The notes beneath the pieces were generated by a model, which was not told where the DNA came from, ran no database searches, and worked only from the letters and a program-made list of their open reading frames with translations. The translations under genes and the position numbers were made by a program. This document shows positions 1 to 10,866 of a DNA stretch of 64,000 nucleotides, piece after piece. Source of the stretch: Rhyacophila brunnea (taxonomy: Eukaryota > Arthropoda > Insecta > Trichoptera > Rhyacophilidae). Where the stretch lies: contig JAGYXB010001996.1 of NCBI GenBank assembly GCA_022495005.1, forward strand, positions 1,984,001 through 2,048,000. The letters run 5' to 3'. Numbering within the stretch: the stretch's first letter is position 1; the number at the start of each line of letters is the position of its first letter.

Positions 1-984
1 AAAAACCTTTTGCGACTCCTCGCAGAACCTGGTTTAATTAATGGTTTAGTTAGAGAACCGGGGTGTTATAAAAACAGAGCGCTGATAAGTAGGTACACTT
101 ATAATAATATAATAAATATTTTTTTTTTAAATCGACGAATAATACACAAGATTTTAAAATGTAATATTCTATAATATATTCTATAATATTGAATATACAC
201 AATTTGAAAACAACTCATGCATATATTATTGTGTAATTTAGTAAGATGCACTTACTTAATTGGACAAGCATATTGACGCGCGGGTGTCGTATTTTTTTCT
301 ACAAAATGATTTTTTTTGGTGTGTATTATGCATGTTTAAAATTATGTATATTTATAATAATATGTCACCATCATAATTTCAGTGACTCTCCTTGCTGTCT
401 CTACTATTCTCAGTCGTCCGTTACCTTCTATAATTTCTATTAATCTTCTATTATACGCTCTTGATTTAAATTATTGTCAATTAGCTTTTTTATCTCAAAA
501 GTCCACTACCAAACTATTTAATTTCATCAATCATTTATATTGTGTTATGTTTGCAATGCAGCACATTAAAATATAGTTATGTATATCGGACAGTATTTTC
601 GTCTAAAAGCCGAGCAAACAAATAGCATGCACGCTCGAGACACAAAAGGACAATTTAGTGAATTCGTGAGCTAGCATAAATGATATCAAATCAATCACAC
701 TGTGTACAATGGCCCGATGCAAACGTTGCAATTACAACGTCTCAAATAGATCGTGTAGGGTCAGGACCGGTGCGAGTGATTGTAAGCCGTCTATATATTT
801 TATTCATACGTCTATCTAGAAAAATCCCCGTAAGTTACGTGTTGTGCAATCTTGTCAACCTTTTCGACTTTTTTTTTAAAAATCAATGCTAGAATATTTT
901 TTTAAAATAACCATTGTAGGTATTCACCGCATTTAAATGTGTTCCCAAATTTACTTAAAAATAACGTGTTTTATTTAGTAACAC
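1..984. other. AT-rich DNA without recognised gene
   Basis: Several short open frames occur here but none shows a domain, a codon pattern or splice context that I recognise. The stretch around 110-230 is low-complexity A/T. I see no repeat shared with the rest of the window. Confidence 0.6.
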
Positions 985-1606
985 AAGGCCTGTCGTTAAA
1001 TAAAACGGTACTTCCCGAGAAAATCTCAATCTCGAGATTCGTGATTTCACGAAATGATGAAATTTTGAATTCTCGAGATTCGGGATTTCCAGAAAAGAAT
1101 TCTCGAGAGTTCTTGAGATATCGGGAAATTTAAAATAAAACTAAAAATCCTAAAATTAGTGTAAGAACAGACAAATTCCCAAAAAATATGATTTTTTTAA
1201 TTATGTAAGAAGACAAACAAAATAGAAGTAGGAAAACAAAAATAATTTTAAACATTACTTATTAAAATACAATTTCAAAAAACCCAGACTGTCAATCGCT
1301 GCGCCTGAATTTCCTGACACAAAATTCCCTGATGTTGGAAAAATTGCGTTCATTTTGAGTCGACGTTGGCTTGATTGTGTTAAATGCCCCGATCAGTCTT
1401 TGAACGTTATGTGTTTCCTGTCAATTTTTTTCATATGGAAATTAATCAATTAATATTTGATAATAAAGAAATCCCGAATCCCGAGAAAAGATTTTCGAGA
1501 TCCGGGATTTCCCGAAATGTTAAAAATTTTAATTCTCGAGATTCGGAATGGAAAATCTCAAAAAATTCTCAAGAATTCCCATCGGGAAATTCCCGAAACC
1601 CAACTT
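985..1606. repeat. CTCGAGA-rich repeat block
   Basis: Two arms, about 1010-1130 and 1465-1600, are built from alternating motifs such as CTCGAGATTC, CGGGATTTCC and GAATTCTCGAGA, which are largely self-complementary. The arms flank an ordinary A/T core. This arrangement of inverted sub-motifs around a core fits a non-autonomous DNA transposon, but I could not define clean terminal inverted repeats or a target duplication. A related CTCGAG-rich stretch lies at 4215-4340. Confidence 0.45.
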
Positions 1607-1760
1607 TAGGTACAAGTCTGTTTACTGGAAGCCAGGCGGGAACAGCGGCAATTTTTGTCGTCTATTTCGGCAAAATTCATAAATTCAAGAATGATAACCT
1701 AACCTAACAAATAATCGAGTATAGCGGCTATTTTCAAAATATGTTTGCCGCTGGCATCCA
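1607..1760 (+). mobile_element. Short TIR element, family C, copy 1
   Basis: This is an approximately 150-bp repeat whose second copy lies inverted at 49935-50097. The ends read TGGAAGCCAGGCGG and CCGCTGGCATCCA, an imperfect inverted repeat, and the two copies match through the interior. The interior carries CCTAACCTAAC, two units of the insect telomere-like repeat. Similarity between the copies extends about 20 bp beyond the left TIR (GGTACAAGTCTG), so the true left end may be slightly outside it. No coding capacity. Confidence 0.65.
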
Positions 1761-2954
1761 CTAAACAGACAAGAACCAATAAAACAAATAGATACAATAT
1801 GCAGTGATTTTGAAATATTAAACATAGAAAATAATACTTTTAATTTAGATCCAGAGTCTGGGGAATTCTTAACATTGCAGGTAAACAAAGAATATTATTC
1901 TCGAAAGTAAATGTGCATTTTCTTTAATATTGCACAGATTAATCAATATATTCTCAAGACTCATAGCGCGGCTTTCTTTTCCTTCCACTGCCCGCGTCGT
2001 CTCCACACCCGTTATATTATGCCAGTGTCTAAGGAGCAATTTCCCAAGACTTGAATTGACGCACACTAGAGTGCATGCTTTCTTATCTGATTTAATCTAT
2101 TATTATATCCAATTCTTAAGAGAAACTTTCTTACTCGAAAGACGACGCAATTTTTTTGAAACCTGATAAATTTTCTTAAACCATGTCGCAATCACCGAGT
2201 GCGGCTGTTTAAAACTGTAATTCGGCCCTGTATAGATCAGTTATAGCTTTGTATACGAAGCCTTTCAATTTATTATTATTCTAAGTTAAGTACCCACCTA
2301 CTATATACTATACTTTTGATTCTTTCATCAAGTCACTATTGTGTGCTCTGGTTTAAAAAGTCATTGCAAAAAGTTCGCTTAGTTGTAGCAAAGTCATTAT
2401 TTTGACTTGTCAGTTAGGTATCACAAAATTACATACGTGTTATAGGTAGGTTACCCATAATATATGCATATTTTTCTTACCGAGGCTCGTCAACTTTTGA
2501 TTATAAGTATTGTATGTATGCTGATTTGGTATAAATAAAACTTATTAGTTACTTGACTATCTGATTGCGTTATTCGGTATTTGCAGGAGAATCAGCGCTA
2601 AAATACAGTTCGGTTATTTAGTTACCTGGTTATCACTAGTATCAGGGAAGAACACCCGTAACTAACCGATAGGAAGATACTGGGCACTGGTATCAAAACC
2701 CGATGCAATTACTAATGACAGGTTAGTACTGCGTGAGAGAACGGACTATCGATGCACTCTGTTATTTAAATATATATTTTCAATTACTCACGCTTGGGTT
2801 CCGATCCGTGGGTAACTTTGGTCAACTTATCGAATAAAAAAGTAAAAAAAAACTAAAGGAAATGGAAAACAACCATAGGTATATTAAAAATAATCTGTTA
2901 TCATTGTTTGTAGCTACTATGGAAACACATGTGGTCCGCCTTAAAACGTAATTT
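1761..2954. other. No gene recognised; possible LINE scrap at 2690-2765
   Basis: Mostly unassigned A/T-rich DNA. The piece 2690-2765, read on the minus strand, resembles the part of the LINE at 38.3 kb that encodes the TNLPLVMPIG segment (shared nucleotides around ACTAATGRCAGGTTAGT). It is too short and broken to call a gene. Confidence 0.4.
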
Positions 2955-3368
2955 ATGATTGAAAGTTTCAGTCAAAGGCAGAAGAAATTTCTTCGACATC
3001 TTTATTTTAATGTATATATATAATTATTTTCCTTTAGACAGTTTCTCAAACGAGTATTTTCCGACTAACTTTCTTCAAGGAATGCTCGCCATTCATTCTC
3101 TTGAAGCTCGTAGGTCACTTCTGCTTTTAAAGCATTTTCTCCTTCTCTCACGTGGTATAGTTTCCAATCCCGATATTCCGGAAAATTTGTAGACTGTTTC
3201 CTCATGTCAGATAATTTGTATTTTTCTTGAATTACGAATTACTGTTTTTTTCTTTACTAAGTTAATTTACCTGTACTTTTTTTTATTCTAATTGTCATGT
3301 TGTGAACTTCTTGAATTAATAATTTGTTATGTGCTCAATGTGTCTTTTTTAAATAAATGAATAAATAA
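2955..3368 (+). pseudogene. Jockey/CR1-like LINE, 3' end (decayed reverse-transcriptase C-terminus)
   Basis: The translation around 2975-3190 contains GMLAIHSLEARRSL followed by LLKHFLLLSRG and a terminal SNPDIPENL. This matches the pattern of the reverse-transcriptase C-terminal region of insect non-LTR retrotransposons, in which a block rich in arginine pairs follows the thumb. A preceding KFLRHLYF-like stretch is readable only by shifting frame near 2980. After the stop the DNA has a 3' UTR (TCATGTTGTGAAC) shared with copies at 38.0, 49.5 and 51.3 kb, ending in AATAAATGAATAAATAA, a usual tail for this class. It is 5'-truncated, with no catalytic domain, so it is a dead insertion. Confidence 0.75.
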
Positions 3369-3554
3369 TCAATATATCTAGGACCTAGGTATGATTTTTA
3401 TTAGTAAGCACCTATTATATTCCTTAAAACATAGTGTAGATCTTTCGCGTGAAAATATTTTGATATAAAACGCCAATAGGTAGGTACCTGCATGCATAGA
3501 CTCACTCTTGGTAATATCAAACTGTTGGTGGCCAGTTTTGAGTGCATTCGTGAG

Positions 3555-3660
3555 TCGATAGTATGTACAGTGCCGTTCATAAATAAGTAGCCGTGAATTA
3601 TCCGACACGATTATTTCACAATTACTCGGTGATAGCAGTGACGAAAGTTGAAGGAAGTTT
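3555..3660 (+). mobile_element. Possible single end of a Tc1/mariner-type element
   Basis: The sequence ACAGTGCCGTTCATAAATAA, preceded by T, resembles the start of Tc1-like inverted repeats. I found no matching inverted end nearby, so this may be a truncated copy or chance. Confidence 0.25.
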
Positions 3661-3763
3661 GTCTGTGGTAGGTCACTGATTATGACAGCCATATTTACGG
3701 TACTTGAATTTCAAATACGATATTTTACTAAAAAAGACAACATCCACAAAAATACATATGTAT

Positions 3764-3872
3764 TTATAAGTGATGCCCAACGGGAATCGAACTTATGCTA
3801 CAAAAAATACGTTTTCATTAGTTGGGCGTCCGGTGGGCCACCGGAACTTTGTCTACTTCGCGCGAAATAACA
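3764..3872 (-). mobile_element. Candidate tRNA-derived SINE fragment
   Basis: On the minus strand the string AGTTCGATTCCCG is a good Pol III B box, followed by GTTGGGCATCACTTATAAAT. Upstream on that strand lies a GGTGGCCCACCGGACG segment that could be a decayed A box region. No second copy was found in the window, so this is a motif-based call. Confidence 0.35.
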
Positions 3873-4214
3873 TAGCCATTACATATTACATTAAACAATA
3901 TGATCCAATGTAGAGTATACCTACGCTTTATAATTTTTTACACTTTTTTCTACACTGATACGCCTCTTTGCCTGATTACCTCGCATACAATTAGATCAAT
4001 ATTGTATTAATATAATATAGTAATAAATAAATACATAAATAATATAATATGTAAACAAAATATTTTTAGAATTGGATATTGCATCATTTTCGTCCTAGTG
4101 CCGGAGTGCAAAGTTATGAAGTGGCAACTCTAGGTAGGATTTTTACAGAGAAATCAAATTTTCTGTAGAAATTCCATTCAGTTCATTTTTAAATTTTAGT
4201 TGCACTAGAGCTTT

Positions 4215-4345
4215 AGAGCTTCGCCTAATGACAATTTCTCGAGAATCTCATTGATGATTTCTACGAGAATGGCCATTTTTGAATTTTTGGGAAATTAATT
4301 GCTCGAGATCAAGATGACGAAATTTCTCGATCACAACCTTTACTT
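4215..4345. repeat. CTCGAG-rich stretch related to 985-1606
   Basis: Repeated TTCTCGAGAAT and GCTCGAGATC motifs with a GGGAAATT link resemble the arms of the block at 985-1606. No boundaries can be set. Confidence 0.35.
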
Positions 4346-4596
4346 GTAGGCATTTTACTTTGTTTTGATCTCGAGTCCCATTGTTAGCAGTTCTTTGCAG
4401 TGTGATAAATGCGTCTTTCAGAGATTATTTCGACTTGCTTCTATATTTTTTATGGACTGCAATCAATGACATCATTAATGGACAACGCACTCAGTACAGT
4501 AGCTAGCAAGTAAATTCGCGCATAGCGACATTTGTACATGTATAGGTAGACGTCGCGTAACAAAATTTCGCAATTTCCATTATGCAATATCACGAA

Positions 4597-4800
4597 TCGG
4601 GAATTTATAGCAATATCACCTTTATTGTAATGGTGTTATAACAGCGTTTCTAGTGTCAATGTTAATTTGAGCGAGCGATATTGATATTAAAATATGAATC
4701 ATGCCATTCGGCAGACCGACAAAAAGCATCGGGAATTTATTGCAATATCACCTTTATTATAATGGCGTTAGAACAGATTATGCCATTCGGCAGACCCGAG
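4597..4800 (+). repeat. Imperfect direct duplication
   Basis: The stretches 4597-4716 and 4729-4800 both contain GGGAATTTATNGCAATATCA, TTTATTNTAATGGNGTTA and ATGCCATTCGGCAGACC in the same order. The first unit has about 60 extra bases in the middle. It looks like a local tandem duplication followed by divergence. Confidence 0.7.
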
Positions 4801-5324
4801 AAAAAAATGAGTTTCATTTTTTTTTCAAGATGCTTCGTCCAAATTAATGTCATTGACTGCAATTATCATATTTAATGAGCAAATTAACCAACTTTAATAC
4901 TACGTCATCCGTAATAACTAATAATGAGTAATAATAAATAGTTACACCAATATTTCAGTGACTGTACCTTTAGCTGCATTTGTATGAGCATTGTGACGTG
5001 GATTGTTGAATACGAGACAATCGGTTTGAATAATGACAACAGTTTATCACTCATTGTGATATGATTTGATATGAACAACACATACTTGACTAGTTCTTCT
5101 TATATCTATATGCACTATCATAAATCTATAGTGTAATGGAGATATCCTAAATTTTTGGCATTCGATGCGTTAGATTTAAATTCGCTGAGATTTTCCCCAA
5201 AACTAGTGACGATCACAACTATGAGAATAATAGAAAGTGTGCATGTTTATTGTGAGACAAGAAGAAGAGATTTTTTCGTTGCATTTTATTTAATAGACCG
5301 TATGCCTACACGTCTATAATTAGG
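4801..5324. other. No feature recognised
   Basis: A/T-rich sequence with no repeat, RNA motif or coding pattern that I could support. Confidence 0.6.
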
Positions 5325-5460
5325 TGTATCATCTTCAGCCGGGGTCAATCCACTGCTGGATGAAGGCCTCCCCAAGCTTCTTCCAACTCTCTCGATCCTG
5401 TGTCGTTCGCTGCCACGTATTTCCGCCGACCTTTACCAGTTCGTCAATCCAGCGTAGGTG
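5325..5460 (-). pseudogene. RTE-type LINE 3' fragment
   Basis: Read on the minus strand this gives GGAAGAAGCTTGGGGAGGCC, then TTCATCCAGCAGTGGATTGA, i.e. the peptide pattern LGEAFIQQWID, the extreme C-terminus of RTE-clade polyproteins. The same ending occurs on the plus strand at about 13600-13640. Only the last 40 or so codons remain. Confidence 0.75.
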
Positions 5461-5481
5461 TATATTATGTACTAATTACCA

Positions 5482-5899
5482 TTCTTAGTCATGGCTCCCA
5501 CATCCTGAGATACCCCCCCCCCCAGGCCAGGATCTTTGCCTCCCTACCTATTTTTAGGGTTAAAGGCTGTGTGACGCTCCACAATACGATGTTGAAATGA
5601 TGTTCGAGGTAAAATTAAATGTAGGTATTGTTAGCGATTTTTTTTTTGTATTTTTGAATACATTCATTTGAATTATGGAGTTGTCGAGTTTGGACACTCA
5701 ATAATTAAAAATTGTATCGGACGACCATCTTTTAAAATGTACTCCGAATAAAATTGCCACACAGGCGACTTTTTTATTTTTAGAGCAAATTTGTGACGTG
5801 TGTTTATCTCACTTATCTGTCCGACCCGCCACATGCCCCTTTGAGCCCGGGTCTCCAGGCCAGAACTCTGTCAGCCCTTGTGGGGGCCATGTTCTTAGT
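5482..5899 (+). mobile_element. hAT-type MITE, family B, copy 1
   Basis: The element proper is 5490-5891 (402 bp). It begins CATGGCTCCCACA and ends TGTGGGGGCCATG, a terminal inverted repeat, and is flanked by the perfect 8-bp target duplication TTCTTAGT (5482-5489 and 5892-5899). An 8-bp duplication is the hAT superfamily hallmark. A C-homopolymer of about 10 bases sits near the left end. The interior shares the motifs AATTATGGAGTTGTCGAG and GCAAATTTGTGA with the other copies. No transposase is encoded. Confidence 0.93.
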
Positions 5900-8050
5900 A
5901 GTAGCTATTGAAGAATTTAGACCAAACCTGAATTTGACCAACTCGCAAAGTCAGTGTTATAGTCCCGACGGTGGGTAGGATAGTATTATCATTTTTAAAC
6001 CTAGAATGTTGTAAAATATAAGTATCGACCTGTTCAAATGACCTGACAAATTCTTAACTTCGTCAGCTTATTTTGGAGCTTTCCTATATAATTCGGGAAA
6101 ATGAACGCATGGTAAACCTAGAAACCTTTTTTTCGCCCCGAATAACATAATTTTGACTTTATCATAATATGTGGATGCAATACTACTACCTACTAATTAA
6201 TAAAACATTTTTATGTTTTTTATTCATTCGCTTAGCCCCTATTTAAAATGAAGGGAAGGACATATAAACCGTCACATAAGTACATAATTCCACAATTCCA
6301 ATATTTATACTAGAGGTGAGTTGGAAATACTGTCACCAGTTTGTGTACTCAAGTTTCGGATGAAACTACCCATACTCAGTATTTGTGGCCCAATAAACTT
6401 ATTCCAACAAACTTCTGATGATATCATCGCGAGTCGCTGTTCTGTGCACTCGCCAGTTGTTAGACTTACAACACTATTGACATCAAATGCGCGCGAACGA
6501 AATGGCACTTGAGTATAGGTATATTTTAATATATTAGTCTATTGCGTTCGAATTTATGAATAATAGGTCATAAATTTTGTGTCGCAGCAAAGTGGTGAGA
6601 TGACGCACTGGCTTAGGCTTGTTATATGACCGCTCTAAACATGTTTAAAATTTTAAAAAATCACTGTTATTCATTTTTGTTGACCATAATATTGTAACCT
6701 AACAGAAAAACAACTCATAAATTTAAAATGTGTTTAAAATTTTATAATAAATAGGACTATTTGACAAGCGGAGCTCAGCGTATTTTTAGCGATTCTATTG
6801 AAGCCGATACACGGTCTGAGTTCCCTGAGCCGATACGTATTTCAAACACTAATAATATGTAGTTGGTTTTAGTTTCAGTTGAGTATGAAACTTGTTATAT
6901 GAAGGTTTTATATAACAAGTTTCTATGCTTAGTATTTTTATATACTGGTAGTAAGTATAGGTACTTAGTCTTCAAAATCGACCAGTTTTCCCATCTCTAA
7001 TTTATACACGTTACGATTTACAAAAAAAATCTCCCAGCCCTTATAGTAAGGTTAGGAAGTAATAATGCTTGGAAAACTCATTGCACTAATTTACAATATT
7101 ATTTCTTCAATCTATTAAATTTTCCCACACCTCTTTCGACACACGAAAAATCTCTAATATTTATTCTATTCTTCGAAAGCTGTTCGCCTAATATGTCTGT
7201 CTTTTGTTTCTTAAGTTTTGTAGTGGAGAGTCAATTTCACGAACAAAAGGATGGATTGATTGCCTAAAAGGCTTTTTTCGTTTGCTTGATAATTAATGTG
7301 TACGTATATATATTGTGTACATTTTGTCGGCGATGTCATGCTTGTATTGAACTCGAGGAAGGTATTGTATTTGGAGACAAAAGATCAAACACTTGTGTGT
7401 TTAATGACTGGTGATTTGTATTAGGTAGACGTAGATTTTTATATTTGTACGAAATTCGCTATTGTTGATATGACACCTTCCTAACAATAACATTATATTA
7501 TAATACGTATCGTTTTGATACCTTGTTGTCCTCATAGCTATTTGTTATACAGGTTTTTGACTCTGGTTTTTTAACTGAATCATCCGAAGCCTCACACCAT
7601 CAATAAAAATAGTTTTCTATTGTTTTGTAGGTATTATTTGGGTAACGGCTTTATATTTAAATTTTAAGTTCTTAAAGTTAGGCGCAATGCACACTGAAAT
7701 TTATCTCGACACACCTCCGACAATCATGCGATGCGATCTCCTGTGAAAATGGATAAACGTCATTGCACCAACATCTAACAAAGAAGCAGTCATTTGTATT
7801 GGCGGAAATATTGGGATACATTCATTATCAGTTAAAAATATACGAATGCATAGTATAACAACTATTAGGATATTTATTAACCTGAAAATGTCATTTCATT
7901 AGGATCGCTGCCATTAATAATATTGTCATTTTGCTTTCTCGTGATCTGACGTAGTCGTGCGTCGATCGTGTGTATTAGCCGACTCGTACATCTAAACTCG
8001 TCTCGTCTGCAACGTGTCGAAATACGTCGATACATTGTTTGCGGCTGTAC
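5900..8050. other. Unassigned DNA with one short perfect hairpin
   Basis: I recognise no gene. At 6887-6923 there is a hairpin with 14-bp perfect arms (GAAACTTGTTATAT and its complement) and a 9-base loop. Overlapping frames at 6305-6512 on both strands mirror each other and show no domain. Confidence 0.55.
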
Positions 8051-8054
8051 ATTA

Positions 8055-8147
8055 AGTTTTGTGTTTTGTGAATGCCAACAAGATTACATTGACAAATTCG
8101 ACGCGTTGCAGTCGAGACTAGTTTGTATGTGCAACCTGGCTTATAAC
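8055..8147 (+). repeat. Dispersed repeat, family O, copy 1
   Basis: The region around GACAAATTCGACGCGTTGCA, GTCGAGAC and TTTGTATGTGC matches 32660-32742. It is probably the right end of a TIR element, since the other copy has an inverted GTCGCACATA at its left. Confidence 0.5.
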
Positions 8148-8935
8148 TATTATACTACTTATACATTTTTTTATGCGACAACGTCCAGTTTTTTTTAACT
8201 GATAACCTACGCGTAGGTATACCTACACTACACATTACAGTGTGAGGCTGTGCTCACTGAAAGGATTTAATCTTATGGGAAGTAGATTGTTGTGAAATAA
8301 ATACTACTTATTGTAATAGATAAATAATATATGGGTATCTTTCCATATTTCCAGATGATTTATACGCACCTTTACTAAAATTATACGCGCTGGTTATTTA
8401 TCACGACGTTTAATTGTCCGAAAACTTTGACAGGCCAATTGCCACCGGTTTTTTTAGTTTATTCGATTTATCAAATTATTTATAATGTCAATGATATCGC
8501 ATACGACTTACTAAATGCCAGATCGTTATCTGCTCTGTGTTTTATACCGCGCTATTCATATAAATTCTACACGCGGACTTTCTAATGGTCTGTTTCCATT
8601 CGACTACATTACGCATACACCATTATAATGCATATTTCTTAAGAATATTATGTTTTGAATACCAAATTTTGACACTGCACTTCGGACTGTAAATTAAATT
8701 TTATATCAAACTGTTTCTTTCACTCTCGTCTTCTTCCTTTTAGTTGGCCTATTGACAGTATCATAGTATGTAACTAAATACGTATAACATTATATTTTAT
8801 ATTATAATCAGTTTTATGGCTACACTGACTTATTAATCTTATTATCCAATGGGACATCTAATACAATATGACAGTATTACTGAAAAAGTGTGTACCTACT
8901 GTTTTTGTCGTATCGCCCATAGCACATCTAAACTA

Positions 8936-9125
8936 TAAGTGTACGTCCTGAGTGGCAGCGTTCGGCGCAGCGTTGAGCGTTTTGCGCAACTCAAACGTAT
9001 AACCGTATAAATGTAATATCCAAAAAAAGTCATTGTCTACGAACATTTTCACACACGGTTATACGTTTGAGTTGCGCAAAACGCTCAACGCTGCGCCGAA
9101 CGCTGGCACTGAGGTCTCACACTTA
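8936..9125. mobile_element. 186-bp foldback MITE with TA target duplication
   Basis: The element 8938-9123 has arms of about 70 bp. The inner part (AGCGTTCGGCGCAGCGTTGA through CGTATAACCGT) is a near-perfect inverted repeat, separated by a spacer of about 50 bases. The outermost bases are AGTGT and ACACT, flanked by TA on both sides. The uninterrupted homologue at 51751-51765 reads CTAAACTAGTATGGTTT, consistent with insertion at TA. That target choice fits Tc1/mariner-type MITEs. Its transcript would form one long hairpin. Confidence 0.85.
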
Positions 9126-9155
9126 TGGTTTGGTTTAGGCAGGTATAATTGAATT

Positions 9156-9650
9156 TTACCACGTTTTTCTTAGCTCGTATTCTTGTTTGTCCGGTAGTTG
9201 TTTATCCAGTAGAAATCTTGCAATCGATTTTTAACTAACTTCCCGACTAGCTAGACATTTGAAACTTTTAGCATATATCAGAACACGATGCCAATGCATT
9301 CTTTTAAAACTTTTAGCCATCTTTAAGTAGAATTGAATTCATTTTCAGCTAATTCGGTTTTGTATGAAAAGTTATTTCGGAAGAAATCCGTAATCCAATC
9401 AACCATTATTAGTTGCTAAGGGGGTGGTCCTAGCAACTAAATTATTAATATATACGTGCGTTACTATTGAAATCAAAATGACATTTCAGTATTCTATATT
9501 TGTTTGTGTAAAATAGCAAAAAAAATGATTTGTTGACAATTGCTTTATTTCTCATAAATTATTAATACATAGAATTGTCAAGTTTATATGATTCAACAGA
9601 AAATTAAAAAACGTGATATATAAAAAGTTCTTTTTATCTTGTAATTATTT
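9156..9650 (+). mobile_element. Non-autonomous element, family A, copy 1 (495 bp)
   Basis: This copy is 495 bp with no coding capacity. It starts near ACCACGTTTTTCTTAGC and ends CTTGTAATTATTT. Other copies show the subterminal inverted pair TACAACGTTTTT (left) and AAAAACGTTGTA (about 45 bp from the right end), followed by a terminal hairpin ATAAAAAGTTCTTTTTAT. Inside, GTTGCTA and TAGCAAC form a second small hairpin. Boundaries come from the related sequence without this insertion at 51770-51800. The subterminal inverted repeats plus 3' hairpin resemble Helentron/DINE-type elements; that assignment is inferred. Confidence 0.85.
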
Positions 9651-9780
9651 AAAAGTAACCAGCACCATCTTCAAATTGTATTATTAGTTCAATGGAAACA
9701 AATGAAGTATGACTGAGGCAGTTTGTACACTATTTATGTCGAATCTCAACAGCCCACCTCCACCCCTCGCCACTGTTATC

Positions 9781-10494
9781 GTGTAACTGTAACACATTCC
9801 TTTCGTATCGTTTACCCGTCTAACCGATAGTCTTCGCGTATGTTATATAAAATTAAATTCTACAATAATTAAGTAATTGCGTTACAGATTGCAATTACGA
9901 TGAGATCCGATAAGATTGCAAGTCTGTTTTTTTTTAAACGGTTTAGACTTGAGGTTTTAATTTCACCGTGAGACCGGAACAGATAGATATAACAGCTATT
10001 CGCCATAACGTAGTTTTATCTGTTTTACAAATCATCGAGAGTGACCTATTGAATACAAACAGGTTTGTTTAAATTTGATTAAAGGTACCAGAATTTTTAT
10101 TGAGTATATTTTTTGTGATTTTTTGTTTGACGGTTTTTCTAAAAATTACAAGGTGATAAACTAAAGCTAATAACTTTTATTTTCACAATCCGATAAGATA
10201 GTTTTATTTCTATTACAGAATAATATACAGTAAGCAAAAATAATGTAGTTCCGATTACAGACAGTGATATTATAATATTTTTGCAGTCATTTTATTTCTA
10301 GGAATTGTGCATTTTGTTAAATAAATTATATTGTACAATTCTGCTAAATTTAAATATTGTTATAAGCTGATCTTGCACGATTGAAAACAAAATAATTACC
10401 TATTTTCTACATAAGTTTGTCAATCTGAAAAAAAACTTTTATAATGTTCAATTGAAGTAAGTAGGTACACACATTTGAAATATATTTACTTTTT
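9781..10494. other. No feature recognised
   Basis: A/T-rich DNA without a supported gene or repeat match in this window. Confidence 0.6.
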
Positions 10495-10640
10495 AGTTAG
10501 AAGCCGTGGGTCGCAGGTCCACAGTTTCAATCTGTTTTTGATTCAGAGGATGGACCTAATAGATTGGGCGCATGGCTAGCTACCATTCCTCGTGAAAAGT
10601 TTATTGACATACACCCTGTGGACGCCAATATCGACTTTTG
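10495..10640 (+). mobile_element. SINE family 1, divergent partial copy
   Basis: The order of motifs GCCGTGGGTCGCAGGTCCACAG, ATGGACCTAATAGATTGGGC (split here as GCCGTGGGTCGCAG and ATGGACCTAATAG), CCATTCCTCGTGAAAA and CACCCTGTGGACGCC follows the SINE copy directly downstream. The B box region is damaged and the spacing shorter, so this is an old or internally deleted copy in the same orientation. Confidence 0.6.
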
Positions 10641-10649
10641 AAAGGCATT

Positions 10650-10866
10650 TAAGTGTTGGACTATAACGCCGTGGGTCCCAGTTTCAAATCCTGGGTCTGG
10701 CAAGTACACATATTATTTTTCAATTTGTGTGTGTCAGGGTATGGTCCTAATAGGTTGAGCAAGTGGTTGACATCCATTTCTCGTAAAAACAAAATCTGTC
10801 AATACAAACCTCTACTCTGTGGAGGCCCATGTGATCCTATTAGGATCGGACATGGTCGAAAGAAAA
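10650..10866 (+). mobile_element. SINE family 1, copy (tRNA-derived)
   Basis: The head TATAACGCCGTGGGTCC is followed by the B-box-like GTTTCAAATCC, then TGGGTCTGGCAAG. The body contains TAGGTTGAGCAAGTGG, CATCCATTTCTCGTAAAAA and CTATTAGGATCGGACATGG. The same body is present at 19957-20195 and 48735-48940. It is truncated at the 5' side relative to the 19.96-kb copy, which retains the A box. It lies head-to-tail behind a divergent copy of itself. Confidence 0.8.

Larger units (their letters stand above)
8885..9780 (+). repeat. Older repeat (family F, copy 1) broken by two insertions
   Basis: The pieces 8885-8937, 9124-9155 and 9651-9778 line up in order with 51700-51915. Shared strings include ATGGTTTGGTTTAGGCAGG, TTCAAATTGTATT against GCAAATTGTATT, and CCTCCACCCCTCGCCACTG. 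The right end, read inward, is CAGTGGCGAGGGGTGG, which resembles a hAT terminus. The left end is not resolved. The two interruptions are the 186-bp foldback and family A copy 1. Confidence 0.75.

Noticed and set aside
5511..5522. C-homopolymer as a regulatory G-quadruplex
   Set aside because: A single run inside a MITE, with no further G/C runs spaced to form a quadruplex.
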